Source: Furcasterigmium furcatum | Taxonomy: Eukaryota > Ascomycota > Sordariomycetes > Glomerellales > Plectosphaerellaceae | DNA length: 64,000 nucleotides | Assembly (NCBI GenBank): GCA_001599815.1 | Contig: BCIA01000004.1 | Location: 4,304,082-4,368,081 of the forward strand | Reading direction: 5' to 3' | Shown: one piece after another, positions 1 through 10,051 of the stretch | Numbering within the stretch: the first letter of the stretch is position 1 | Layout: every line of letters starts with the position of its first letter | Notes under the pieces: model-generated | Told to the model about the DNA's origin: nothing | The model's input: only the letters and a program-made list of their open reading frames with translations | Databases searched by the model: none | Translations under genes and position numbers: made by a program

Positions 1-1059
1 TGGCCCGGGGAACATTTTCTCAGGACGATACTAACCACGAGCAAGCAGCTGACGCCAGGAGGGAAGCCCAAGATTCGACGCTCGGCAAAGCAGTCTGATT
101 TCAATCTCCCATCCTTGAAGGTGCGTACGGTATCCTGTTCTTCCTGATTGCTGCCATAGAGAGGAGCGAGGTCGAGATAGGATGAAGTCAATGAGACGCT
201 GGGGTCTTCGTGCGAGGTCTTGAAGAGGTCGTGAATGATGAGGCTAGAAGCATGGTCGGTCAGCTGCAGAGTTCAGCCGGCCTAGGAACAGCAGTTGAGA
301 TGGCATAGGCACCTTGCAAAGTAGAAGAAGACACTGGATAGGCCGCTCGGGTGAGGCTTGAAGCCGCTCCCCTTTCGCGACATGAGGAGGTCAAAGACGA
401 GCTGAGGGTCTGGCTGCACCGGGGGCAGCATGCTCGCTGGCTTGACAGTCCTGGCATACGGCAGTCCGGCTCTGCCCAGATTCGGCGCATGCGGGTTGTT
501 GAAAGAGCCGTCAGCTTGGCGGTAAGTGTACAGGTCACCGAGGGGAGAGCGTGGTGGGTGATCGAGGCTATTCTAGAGCTCAGCGATAATCGTCTGCGTC
601 AGAAGTCGGCGATTGGGTCCGTCGGGCATGGCAGATACCAGCTATGGAAGATCAGGAACCGCAAACACGTTGTCGCTTGTGATCTTTTCGTACCTGGGCA
701 ATCGTCTCAAGCTTCATGGAGCGGTCATTCGTGGGCTTAAGCTTGTTGAACTCCTTCTCCAGCACAGACACGACGCTATCGAGGTCTGTTACGCCGAGTT
801 TGTGCACATTGCTGACCATAGCGGGCTCAGGCGCCCGGAACTGGCTGATAGCGAGGGGTGGTTTCGGCAGCAGCTCGCTAGAACCGCCGACGACGTGAGC
901 ATGCTTCTGGAAGAGAGCATCTATCCCGCTCGACTGGGGCTGATCTGGCCTCGGAGGCGGAGGCGGTGCTGGCGGAGGCGTGGCCGGGCGCTTAGATCGT
1001 CTGGGAGGATCATCATGGCCGAGAGACGAGAGGATGTAGCGTCTCAGGGCTGATCGCAT
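1..1059 (-). pseudogene. Psi-producing oxygenase / linoleate diol synthase gene, 5' part, with premature stop; runs off left edge
   Basis: Members of this family are fusions of a haem peroxidase (fatty-acid dioxygenase) and a P450-like domain, and make oxylipins from linoleate. Seen here: exon 1 at 1059-694 (proline-rich N-terminus, then a family-like segment), exon 2 at 641-313, exon 3 at 243-36, with a donor at 35 continuing off the window. The introns at 693-642 and 312-244 keep frame. Translated landmarks typical of Ppo/LDS proteins are YRQADGSFNN, FKPHPSGLSSVFFYFASLIIHDLF, SYLDLAPLYGSNQEEQ and RILGFPPGV. Exon 2 has an in-frame TAG at 575-573, where from memory the family has Trp (LWNSL..HPP). 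An alternative acceptor at 573 would skip the stop but delete 23 codons of conserved sequence. The gene is therefore probably broken, but a sequencing error or alternative splicing is possible. The P450 part is outside the window. Family assignment is firm; the broken status is less sure. Confidence 0.8.
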
Positions 1060-2093
1060 CTTTGAACGGAGGACGAAACAGGTACAACAGCAACGATGGC
1101 GAGGGCGAGACTGATGTTGTCACCGGTGGTCGTGATAAAGGGAGTGAATATTCAGAACAAGCATGCTCAAGGAACCAGACGAAGCATGGAAGTTGTGGCA
1201 TCCACACTCGAACATCTCCGGCAACCCGGATACCTAACTTGGCCCCTTACATGGACGGCTGAAGCTGGGAGGTTCCATTACCTGAACGGATGAACGCCTG
1301 CAGGAGCACTCTACCGGCACCATTCATGCACCATTTATGGAGAAGGAAGGTCGCCTGTGCAGCGAAATCGAGCGGAAGACACTACTACTCGGTAACCCGA
1401 GAGCGAGAAGGAGCCACCTGAGTGCGATTGTACCACTCAGGTCCATCCACTCGGATGTCAGCCTGTTACACTGTATTAGGAAGGGACGGGACCCTCGGAT
1501 GTTGCGAGTGCGATTGTGCCTATGGAGCATCTCGACTCGCCCCGGACTGGCACCTTTGGCTGGCATGGGATGAGAAGACCTGAGGGTCGCAAAATATATC
1601 GCCGGTCCAGTTAGAACTAGCAGGAGTCGGTGAGGTGGTCTGTGGACCTATGTCCAGTTCAGAAGGAGGCCATCTCGACTTGCTGAAGTCAAGAGGTCAT
1701 CTCAATTCAGGTATCAAAGGATCGATGAGGTGGTCGTTGGAACATCTTCCGGTTCAGTAAGATGCCGTCTGAATTATCTGAGGCCTGATCTGAAGTCTGC
1801 TGGTCGAAGGTCGTGCCGAGGGCAGTGTCACATGCCCCGGGGGTTAAAGGGGGGACCGTCGCACTATGACCAATGGCAGCGCTTCACCCAGATCGCCATC
1901 TGCTGAACTGCATGCTCCAAATCGGTGGCCCCTGGTCCAAAATCCGGTGGGACTGGAACCTCCACCGAGCTTGACCTCCTGTGCCGCCACGAATTTCTTC
2001 CCGCTCGAACTCGATACTCGTATATCACACTCTCTTAACACCGACCTCCCCGTCCACTCCCTCGCGCACCACACGGCCTTCTCTTCTCCCATC
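1060..2093. other. Intergenic region between divergent Ppo-type and TSC13 genes
   Basis: This is the shared upstream region of two divergently transcribed genes. The short open frames here have no recognisable protein features. The stretch just before the TSC13 start (about 2040-2090) is pyrimidine-rich, as is common near fungal transcription starts. I see no RNA gene or repeat. Confidence 0.5.
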
Positions 2094-3148
2094 ATGGCGG
2101 CAAAGCTCACCATCAAGCTGACCAATAGGTGTAAGTGAACTCCAATTGCCATCACTGCCTTCCCTCGGCGGCGCAGAGCTCACCAGTCTCCCTCCAGCAC
2201 CCAGCAAGCCCATCAAGAAGCTGCCGCCCTCCATCGAAGTCTCTCCCGAAACCACCGTCGAGGAGATCAAGATCCTCGTCGCCCGACAGACCGGCATTTC
2301 CGACCACAACCGTGTCGGCCTCTTCTACACCTCCACCAAGAAGACGCTCAAGAACCGCCATGCCACGATTGGCTCCGAGAAGGACGTCGTGGACGTCGGG
2401 GAGATGCTCGTGAAGGATCTCGGTGAGTTCAGCTGCGAAAACGTCTGCATCATGAGCTGTACACTGACTGTGGTTTTCTCAAGGACCCCAAGTTGCCTGG
2501 AGAACCGTCTTCTTCTTCGAATACTTCGGCCCCATCGTCCTGCACCTCGCGGTCCTGGCCGTCCGCCCATACATCTTCCCCGGCGGCGACAAGCCCCTGA
2601 CCCAGTCCCAGTGGCTCGCTTTCGCCCTCTTCATGGGCCACTTCCTGAAGCGCGAGTACGAGACGCTCTTCGTCCACAAGTTCTCCGCCTCCACCATGCC
2701 CGCATTCAACATCTTCAGGAATTCCTTCTACTACTGGTTCGTCTCGGGCCTCCTCTGCGCCCTGGAGATCTACTCTCCCTGGTCACTTGCCGCCACCACC
2801 GAGAACGAGCCCCTCAAGGCCGTCGGCACCGCCATCTTCCTCGTGTGCCAGGTCTGCAACGCCATCGTCCACCTCAACCTCGCCAGCCTCCGCTCCAAGG
2901 GCGGCACCGAGAGGGGCATCCCCAAGGGTCTCGGAACCAGCCTCGTCACCTGCCCCAACTACATGTTCGAGATCTTGGCCTGGGTCGGCGTCATCATCGC
3001 CACCCGCAGCCTCTTCACCGTCATGTTCATCTGCATCGGCACCCGCTTCATGCTGTCTTGGGGCAAGGCCAAGGAGCGCGCCTACCGCAAGGAGTTCCCC
3101 GATACCTACAAGAAGAAGAAGTTCATCCTCTTCCCCGGCATTATGTAA
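2094..3148 (+). CDS. TSC13: Very-long-chain trans-2,3-enoyl-CoA reductase (Tsc13/TECR)
   Basis: This enzyme catalyses the last, NADPH-dependent step of the very-long-chain fatty-acid elongation cycle in the ER membrane and feeds sphingolipid synthesis. Three exons: 2094-2130, 2198-2422 and 2484-3148, giving 308 aa, close to the roughly 310 aa of yeast Tsc13. The N-terminal third is ubiquitin-like (LTIKLTNRS, then a VEEIKILVARQTGISDHNR segment), as in the family. The C-terminal steroid 5-alpha-reductase-type domain has several hydrophobic segments. It contains the HFLKREYET and CPNYMFEI motifs, which hold the Lys and Tyr proposed as catalytic in the yeast enzyme. The C-terminus is lysine-rich (KKKKF). 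The first intron has three closely spaced acceptors; 2197 keeps frame with the GTAAGT donor at 2131. The gene converges on the BLOS1-like gene with about 170 bp between stop codons. Confidence 0.93.
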
Positions 3149-3319
3149 GGCGGCATTTCGGGGCACGCGAGAGAACCCCGGAGATCACGACGAAGTCGTT
3201 GTAATTGACAAAAGGCGCCAAAAGTCTGCGGACATGGAAGATAGAGCTATAAATTGCGTTGTTTCTGGTATCTCGTGCGTCGTCCAATCCCTGTCGTATC
3301 ATCGTAAGGTCGTCAGTCA

Positions 3320-4216
3320 TCAAGCCATGGTCGAGAGAGACGTAGTCTCGGAGCCCCTCTCCCGATGATCCGTCTCGTTGCTCGACTCGGCCTCCACGGC
3401 GCTCTGGCTCGCCTCGGAGAAGTCAACATGCATCGCATCTACATCGACATCAGCGGCCGACTTCCCCTTGCCCTTGTCCAGGTCCCCGCCGTCCAGCCTC
3501 GCGCCGCCCAGCTCCGTATCTTCATCCATCCTCACATCCCCGTCATCATCGCCCCTCCCATCAAGCCTCGCCCCCTCGTCTCGCCGGTCCCCCTCCACCT
3601 TCGCGCCGCCCTGCCTCTCCCCGTCGCCCGCCTCGCTCCCGCTCCAGCTCGCAGTGCCGCTCCAGCTCCCCGTCTCGCAGCTGCCACAGCTGCCGCGGCG
3701 CACGAGGCGCATCGTCTCCTCGAGCACGAGAAACTCGCGCTCCAGCACCTCGGCCCAGTACTGCACGTCGCCCAGCTCCTTGACCTTGCGCGCGCCGTCG
3801 GCGGAGAACTTGGCGAGCTTGTCATTCTCGCGGCGCAGGCCGTCGGTGGCGGACACGACGTCGCGCTCCTGCCTCTCGAGGGCGGAGGCGTTGCTGTGCA
3901 GCAGGGCGGCGCGGGACTGCAGCTCCGAGTCGAGGAGGTTGCTGATGGAGGCGACGACGGCGGTGCGGGCCTCGGCGACGTGGCGCTGCTGGTCGGCGGA
4001 GGGGAGGGTTTGGGAGAGGGCTGCCGTCGACGTTGTGGAGGGCGCTGTGGGCGCCAGGGGCGGGAAGAGCTGGTGGCGGGGCGAGGAGACGGAGGTCGTC
4101 GTCGATGGGGCGGCGCGGGGGCTAGAGATGCTAGGTTGGGATGGCGAGGCGACGGTTGAGGAGGAGGAGGCGGATGGAGGGGGGTTGCTGGCCGACGAGG
4201 AAGCTTCGCCGGACAT
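3320..4216 (-). CDS. BLOC-1 subunit 1 (BLOS1/GCN5L1)-like protein
   Basis: The single-exon frame encodes 298 aa. Residues roughly 75-170 are a predicted helical coiled-coil segment. Its pattern (QRHVAEARTAV, then SNASALERQERDV, then FSADGARKVKELGDVQYWAEVLER) matches the GCN5L1/BLOS1 family, whose hallmark is an LKEIGDVENWA-type motif. In animals BLOS1 is a subunit of BLOC-1, and in yeast the related complex acts in endosomal sorting and Rab5-family regulation; a similar role here is inferred. The Ser/Pro/Thr-rich N-terminus (1-70) and the Gly/Asp/Glu-rich C-terminal tail (175-298) look disordered and make the protein much longer than animal BLOS1 (about 125-150 aa). The ATG at 4216 is the first in frame. 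Confidence 0.75.
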   Translation of the reverse strand: MSGEASSSASNPPPSASSSSTVASPSQPSISSPRAAPSTTTSVSSPRHQLFPPLAPTAPSTTSTAALSQTLPSADQQRHVAEARTAVVASISNLLDSELQSRAALLHSNASALERQERDVVSATDGLRRENDKLAKFSADGARKVKELGDVQYWAEVLEREFLVLEETMRLVRRGSCGSCETGSWSGTASWSGSEAGDGERQGGAKVEGDRRDEGARLDGRGDDDGDVRMDEDTELGGARLDGGDLDKGKGKSAADVDVDAMHVDFSEASQSAVEAESSNETDHRERGSETTSLSTMA

Positions 4217-5696
4217 TTTGATCTTTGCTAGGTAGGGATGGGATGGGATGAGGTGGTGGTTTTCTGCAAACTGGATGCAGATGCAGATTGAAGTTTGAGG
4301 TTACGCCAAGACGCGCCTGTGAAGTGCCCCGCGCGTGACGCGACAGGGGTCTTTCAGGGGTTCACTGTCCATTCAACTTCTCTCGATGTCAGCTGATCAA
4401 GACGACGGCCAGTCATGGACCACTTCACACTCCCCTCCCCGAGCCTCGACGCCTTGTAAGACCTTTGCTGGTATCAACTGAATCACAAACGTGGCAACGG
4501 GGAAAATGGATTCGACGGGCGCTGGGTGCATTTGGAGTCTGGTTCTGAGGGGGACAGCGTCCATATCATGCCGGGCATTGGAGGCAAAAGCTTAGGTGCT
4601 GCTCAAGTTGAAGCATCAGCCACTGCGTTATCCTTCAACGGTCAACAGAGCAACAGGAAGGTACCTAGTTACTGTTCTGGTCATCTTCATGAAGCAAAGG
4701 AGTCGGGCGCAGTGCTCAACTCGCATTTCGATGGCCAAAGTCGTGCGTCCCTTTCACTCTGACGAGTGCATGGCTGCGATGAGTCTTCCATTGAAGAGGT
4801 TTACCCCGGACTGGTTTGAGGCTGGCCTGGTCCCGTAAATGCGGGTTTCAACCGCCTCCCTGGAACGCCGAGAAGGCTAAAACCGACGACGCTCCGTGAT
4901 CCGGAGATATAAGCCAGGGTACAAGAGGTGATGCTGCCCTGGACACTCACCATCCGATAACGACCAACCTCGATCCCGAGACCTTGTCATTGGGTGCTGT
5001 AACCTTTCTGTGATAATGGATGTTGAAGGTAAGGTAGTTTGTCCTGCAGTACCTTACATCAGAGTTTCCTTGTCTCTGAGTGAGGCACCTGGTATTGCCG
5101 TTGTGCCTTGCCCCTGAGCTGTGCAATGAGAAGCACCATCAAAGTAAAGTCGCCATCACTATCACCCAAAGAATTTGATATGTTCAAGTTGATAACATCC
5201 AGACAGACCAAAGCATCGCGCATACGGTTTGTATAAGCACATTGTCACCTTTCCAGCGCCATTAAGGCCTGGCAGCGGGACTATAGCGGGCTGCAGGCGC
5301 TGTACTGTTCAGGGATGACTGAGGCTCAGTTGCATCTCAAGGGGCACCATGCTGTCCGTCCGGTGTTTTCAGCACCTAGATCGCGTCACGAGGAGCAGAG
5401 CCGAACTCCCACGCGACCTTCTCCGCGTCGTTGCCAGTTCTCTATCTTCTCTTCTGCTGGCACAACTGTTCTCTTCTACCTCACCTCCCACTACCCATCA
5501 CCAAACCTCGCCGGCGCCGTCTTCTTTTCCGCATTGATACGCACCTTCAGTTGCATGCACGCCGGTGCTGAGCGCCGGTCATAGGCTTCGCAACTCGCTT
5601 CTGCATTCACGCGCCTGAAATGAGGCTCGAGAAGTAGGATATTCTGCCCTCATCCCGACAATTGACCTTGGCTAAGCAGAGCCAACGCCGACAAAG
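4217..5696. other. Intergenic region, no supported gene
   Basis: This region lies between the start of the BLOS1-like gene and the start of a hypothetical gene, so it is upstream sequence for both. A short imperfect GGGAT repeat lies at about 4231-4252. A 14-codon frame starts at about 4415 and ends at a GTAAG, but no matching downstream exon was found. I see nothing else. Confidence 0.5.
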
Positions 5697-7401
5697 ATGG
5701 ATTCCAATCAACCCGAGCTGAAGAGTCGCTTCCAGAGCTTCATCATGGGCAGCTTCAATAAACACTCGAGCGGTCCTCGGCCCGCCCCTGCCCCCTCACA
5801 GCTGCAGAAGAACGATTCACTCCTCAACGCTCTGAAGACGCCGGAGAAACAGCTGATCACCTCCCCTCTGAACCCGGCATCTGCTACCTTCAAGCCCGGC
5901 CGTGCTGAGCATCCCCTCTGGGGCAGTGTCGTCTCTGAGCAGCGGAAGACGCCTAGCCCTGGCGTTCCTGATCTTCCTGCTCCCCGGGAAGCTGCTCGTC
6001 AGAAGACTCCGGGTCCAACTGCTAGAACCGTCAAAGTCCACCCCATGCCGCTTCCTACCCCCAGCATGGCCATACCCGCGCTCTGCTACTTCGCGCACGA
6101 CGGCTACATCTACTGCCGCCTGCCTGGAAACGCCTCTCCTCTGCCCATGGTCCCGTACAGGCCTCCCCAGAAGTTTCGCCCACCCGATCGCGCCCGCCAG
6201 ACACCGCCCATCCCTCCTGGCTTTGAGGCAGTCTTCGCCCAACGGCAGCAGGAGAGGCAGAAGCACATGGATGCTGCGACACACCGTGGCCCCCCGCTCA
6301 ACGCACCGACCGAGCCGGCTGCCATGCGCAAGAAGGCCAAGATCTCCGACCAGAGGGGCCTGGACTCATCTGCTACCTCAGCCTCTGCACCTGTCTCATC
6401 TGTTGATGCATCGCACACCACCGTTCAGCCCAAGGCCTCACAGCCTGGCCAGCGCCGCAAGATGGAGCCCACAACCACACCCGAAGTTGTGAGTCTCGCT
6501 GCCGGCGAGGGTATCAGCCATTCGCAGTCTAGGGTCTGGATTAGCGAGAACGTTCGACTTGCGAAGGGCCGACAGAAGACGGAGTTGAGCTTCAGGCGCA
6601 TCGGTGCCGAAGGCTCGCCGGCTTGCCCGAGGTCCAATAGCGAGTATCTCGAGCTGGCCAAGTTCTCCCAGCAATACGAGACCAACAAGCTGAGGAAGGA
6701 GATCATGAAGTCCCAGAAGAACAAGACCGTGACCGGCCAAGCGGAGGAGGTCATCAAGACCCCGGAGCCCTCATCTCCCTACCTGCCTACCCTCACCGAC
6801 ATCGACACAACGGTCAACAATGCCGTCAAAGATAGCGCCGTCGCATTCGACGAGCATCTCGCCATGGTGCAGGTAAGTGCTCAGGTAGCGATGCCCCATG
6901 GATGCACCCAGGTCTGACCCAAGTCGAATGCAGTCCCGCCCGCTTCTTCTCATAGACGGAAAGAAGTTCACTGATGGCCGGTCTCCCATATTCTTCGAAG
7001 ATCTCTGCTGGAATAATGATAATGTGGAGAAGATTCCCGAAGACTTGCGTGTTTCTTGGCCCACCCGGGCTGAGCTCTCTGAGCACGTCTCAGCTCGCTA
7101 TCGCCTGGGAGAGGATCGATCCCTGCCTTACCCCAGGCAGAATCGGATTGCTGATAAGTTCGATCCAACCCAGGCTGTCTACGACGACGACGGAAGGCTC
7201 AATATCCAGTACCGCAAGATCATGCGTGAGCGCCTCGACTTGGACTTCGCAACTGACGGCTTCGATGCTGCCCGCCAATCCTACACTGACGAGGAGGAGT
7301 CGATCGATAAGAGCGAACTTTGCGGTCCGATGCAATCTCTCCTTCAAAGCATCAGAGATGCCGATCCCTTCGATACCATGCCCAAGAACGAGAAGAACTA
7401 G
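5697..7401 (+). CDS. Hypothetical protein, Pro/Ser-rich N-terminal part
   Basis: Two exons, 5697-6872 and 6934-7401, are joined in phase 0 across a GTAAGT...CAG intron of 61 nt, giving 547 aa. I do not recognise the family. The first 280 residues are rich in Pro, Ser, Thr and Ala and probably disordered. An embedded short segment (PALCYFAHDGYIYCRLPGN) looks ordered. The C-terminal region is charged and predicted helical, with a patch at 396-450 (LLLIDGKKFTDGRSPIFFEDL, then WPTRAELSEHV) that may be structured. There is no signal peptide or membrane segment. Coding-like sequence continues past the TAG at 7399-7401 (see next entry), so the protein may be truncated relative to an ancestor. The existence of the gene is well supported by codon pattern and a clean intron; its function is unknown. 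Confidence 0.7.
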
Positions 7402-7869
7402 GAGCGCGGCCATGGAGTGCTCGAGGACGAGATGGAGGACACTGGAGTTGATGCGAAGCTGCCTCGCGCTTGTAAGAGTTTGAGAACGACCAAGGAGTAT
7501 CGGTCTATGCAAGACGACCAAATAACGGAGAAGGTCAAGGGTAGTGTCAGGCATCTTCAAAGGTGCTTGACGACTTGAGAGACCACCTGTACCCTGACGA
7601 CATGCGAAGGGGACGTGACATGAGGCGAGAAGAGGAGGACAACTTGCAGCCAGGGACCTGGAATTGGAGGCAGGGATTCGAGAAGACCAGCAGCATTACC
7701 CGCCTCCTACCCACCTAGGATACGCATCCTTAAAGGATTGAAGGGACCTACCGACCTGTTCTACATCGGATTGGATCAGGGCCCTTGGATGACGGGCGTT
7801 GGCGTGGAGGACTGTGCCATTTGTGGCTTTGGTTCCGGAGTGTGTCTTGAGTATTGTACGGTATCCTGA
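7402..7869 (+). pseudogene. Decayed coding remnants directly downstream of the hypothetical gene
   Basis: The frame of the upstream gene stays open and codon-like from its TAG (7399) to a TGA at about 7576. A second frame then looks coding from 7563 to a TAG at 7716 (VLDDLRDHLYPDDMRRG, then NLQPGTWNWRQGFEK). A third frame reads 7708-7869 (PTDLFYIGLDQGPWM, then a Cys-rich CAICGFGSGVCLEYC). Together these suggest a former longer C-terminus broken by one nonsense change and two frameshifts. Alternatively, unrecognised introns or plain 3'UTR could explain it. No protein family was recognised. Confidence 0.35.
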
Positions 7870-8456
7870 GGCAGTAGAAACAGCAAACCGCTTTCATTCA
7901 AAGCATGAGGCTCCGATGCCATGTGAGAGCGTCACTCTGGTAGTCGTTGCTGCGATTGCCGGCCTAACAAACCTCAGTGCAGAACTGGTGGTATCATGAT
8001 AGTCCAACCACCCTCAACACTCTACCAATCAGACGCCTCTTACGGAACCTCGACCCACCGCCCCAACTTTTGCCCTACTTGGCCCGTGCACCGCGCTAGC
8101 GCACAATTTTCGATTCACAGAAAGTGCGGCCCTCGCTTCCTGTCTTCTGACCTCGTTCCATCGCGACATCCAAAAAGTTCGACAACCACCACCCAACGCC
8201 GCCCCATTCTCGATTGCCGCTGGTGAGACCGACAGTCATCAGGTTAGTACTGGACGACGAGATCGAAGACCCGGAATCCATTGTTCTCAGCTTGCAACGA
8301 AGAGTCTGCGACAATCGACCGGTACCGATGCTTGTCAATGTCCTCCCCGAATCTGCCCTCCCCTGGCCCTCAAATCCCCTGCCCCCGTCAACCGCATACC
8401 GTCCTGGAAGACAATTTTGCTAACTTCTTCCCTCTTCCGCTGCAGAAACCGCAATC
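7870..8456 (+). promoter_or_regulatory. Upstream region and probable 5'UTR intron of the eS8 gene
   Basis: A CCAATCA box lies at 8025-8031, about 430 bp upstream of the start codon. A likely 5'UTR intron runs from a GTGAGA donor at 8223 to a pyrimidine-tract/TGCAG acceptor ending at 8445, twelve bases before the ATG. Introns in the leader are common in fungal ribosomal protein genes. The placement is inferred from splice signals only. Confidence 0.45.
8025..8031 (+). promoter_or_regulatory. CCAAT box upstream of eS8
   Basis: CCAATCA on the plus strand, about 430 bp before the start codon and about 200 bp before the inferred leader intron. A single motif match, so weak evidence. Confidence 0.35.
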
Positions 8457-9157
8457 ATGGGTATTTCTCGCGACTCCCGTCACAAGCGCTCCGCCTCCGG
8501 CGCCAAGCGTGCCTTCTACCGTGCGTAATACTCTCGAAAGCCCGTATGCTTTTTGGCATAGACTCCAAAAAACATGCGTTCTGACCTTCATGTTCAACAG
8601 GGAAGAAGCGCGCTTTCGAGGCTGGTCGCCAGGGTGCCAGCACCCGTATTGGCCCCAAGCGTATTCACACCGTCCGCACCCGTGGTGGTAACCACAAGTA
8701 CCGTGCCCTGCGTCTCGACTCCGGCAACTTCGCCTGGGCCTCCGAGGGCACCACCCGCAAGACCCGTGTCATCGGCGTCGTCTACCATCCCTCCAACAAC
8801 GAGCTTGTCCGCACCAACACCCTGACCAAGTCCGCCGTCATCCAGATCGATGCCGCCCCCTTCCGTCAGTGGTACGAGGCCCACTACGGCCAGCCCATCG
8901 GCCGCAGGCGCCAGCAGAAGCAGCAGGCCGCCGCCGGCAAGACCGAGGAGGAGGTGAAGAAGTCCAACTCCGTCGAGAAGAAGCAGGCCGCTCGCTTCGC
9001 CGCCCAGGGCAAGGTCGAGCCCGCTGTTGAGAAGCAGTTCGAGGCCGGTCGCCTCTACGCCGTTGTCGCCTCGCGCCCCGGCCAGTCCGGCCGTGTCGAC
9101 GGCTACATCCTCGAGGGCGAGGAGCTCGCCTTCTACCAGCGCAAGCTCCACAAGTAA
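8457..9157 (+). CDS. RPS8: 40S ribosomal protein eS8
   Basis: A component of the small cytosolic ribosomal subunit. Two exons, 8457-8520 and 8601-9157, give 206 aa, close to the usual fungal length. The protein opens with the invariant MGISRDSRHKRSASG. The exon join restores AFYRKKRAFEAGRQ, followed by TRIGPKRIHTVRTRGGN and the C-terminal GRVDGYILEGEELAFYQRKL, all diagnostic of eS8. The intron after codon 21 is 80 nt with a CTGAC branch point (8581-8585). The coding sequence strongly favours C-ending codons (GTC, AAC, TCC, CGC), as expected for high expression. Confidence 0.98.
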
Positions 9158-10051
9158 ACTAATCGCTAGGTTTACTGCCTCGGGGAAGGGGATGGGGGTT
9201 GAGGGACCAAGGTCCCGAGGGTCATGCATGTCACAAAGGGACGGGACCGAAAAGATACGCGCGCAAACCGACTAGCCGAAATGCTGTAGGCAGGGCTTGT
9301 CGTGATGAGCAACACGGGCACAATGGGAAAAAGAAGCTTTCAGCAATTCCGGAAACTGTTATTTCACGGTGTTTGAGGGTTCCTTTTTTTCGTCGTCGGG
9401 CAGGGGGGACGTCGACCGCGGCGCTTTACGCGGCTGCCCGCTCGTCCTCGCTCGGGATCATGAGTGAACGGGCGCTCCGGAATGGGCTGAGAGTTAGGAA
9501 TTCCACCCAGCCAATTCGAAACTTTCCACAGCACTTCACAAAATGGTCCACAGACTTGCGGTGGATGGTGATGTGCTCTCGTAACGTGATGTGGTATTTG
9601 ATTCGGCAACCCGACTGGTTGTCCGTGTCTGCGGAACGAAACTTGACATTACTGCATGTCGTCTTGTGGCCTGGCGTCTCTTCCATGGCACCTAAGCTCC
9701 CAAGACAAAATAATAGCCTGGCGTATCTCCAGGCGGCCAGCACCGCCTGCGTCTGGCACTGGTAGACGCCAACAATTGTAACCAAGTAACGTCTAACCTG
9801 GGCAAAGGAAAACATGAATGAGGGTGCTCGTTGCATCAAGTGCGCCTCGGCCCGCAAAGCACACTTAAGGCCCGCGGAAGAAAAAAAAAAAACTATTTGT
9901 ACAACAGATAGGGGATACTGTATGGGGGGTATGAATGCTCCTGTTGAGAATCCAGACGTGTTGAAAACGTCTCCCAATCCTGGGGGCCCTGATTTTCCTG
10001 CCTTTGATTTCATATTTCCTGAGTCGTGGTGTGTCATTCATGGGCGTAGTA
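9158..10051. other. Convergent intergenic region between eS8 and gyp5, with an A12 run
   Basis: Both flanking genes end here, so the region should hold both 3'UTRs. A run of twelve A residues lies at 9881-9892 on the plus strand. Long frames on both strands (about 9199-9765 and 9426-10037) lack protein-like features and the plus-strand one has no ATG start. Confidence 0.5.

Noticed and set aside
4415..4460. Short ATG frame ending at a GTAAG donor
   Set aside because: No acceptor joins it to a plausible downstream exon.
9199..10037. Long overlapping frames on both strands between eS8 and gyp5
   Set aside because: The plus-strand one starts at TTG, both have non-protein-like composition, and the region should be two 3'UTRs.
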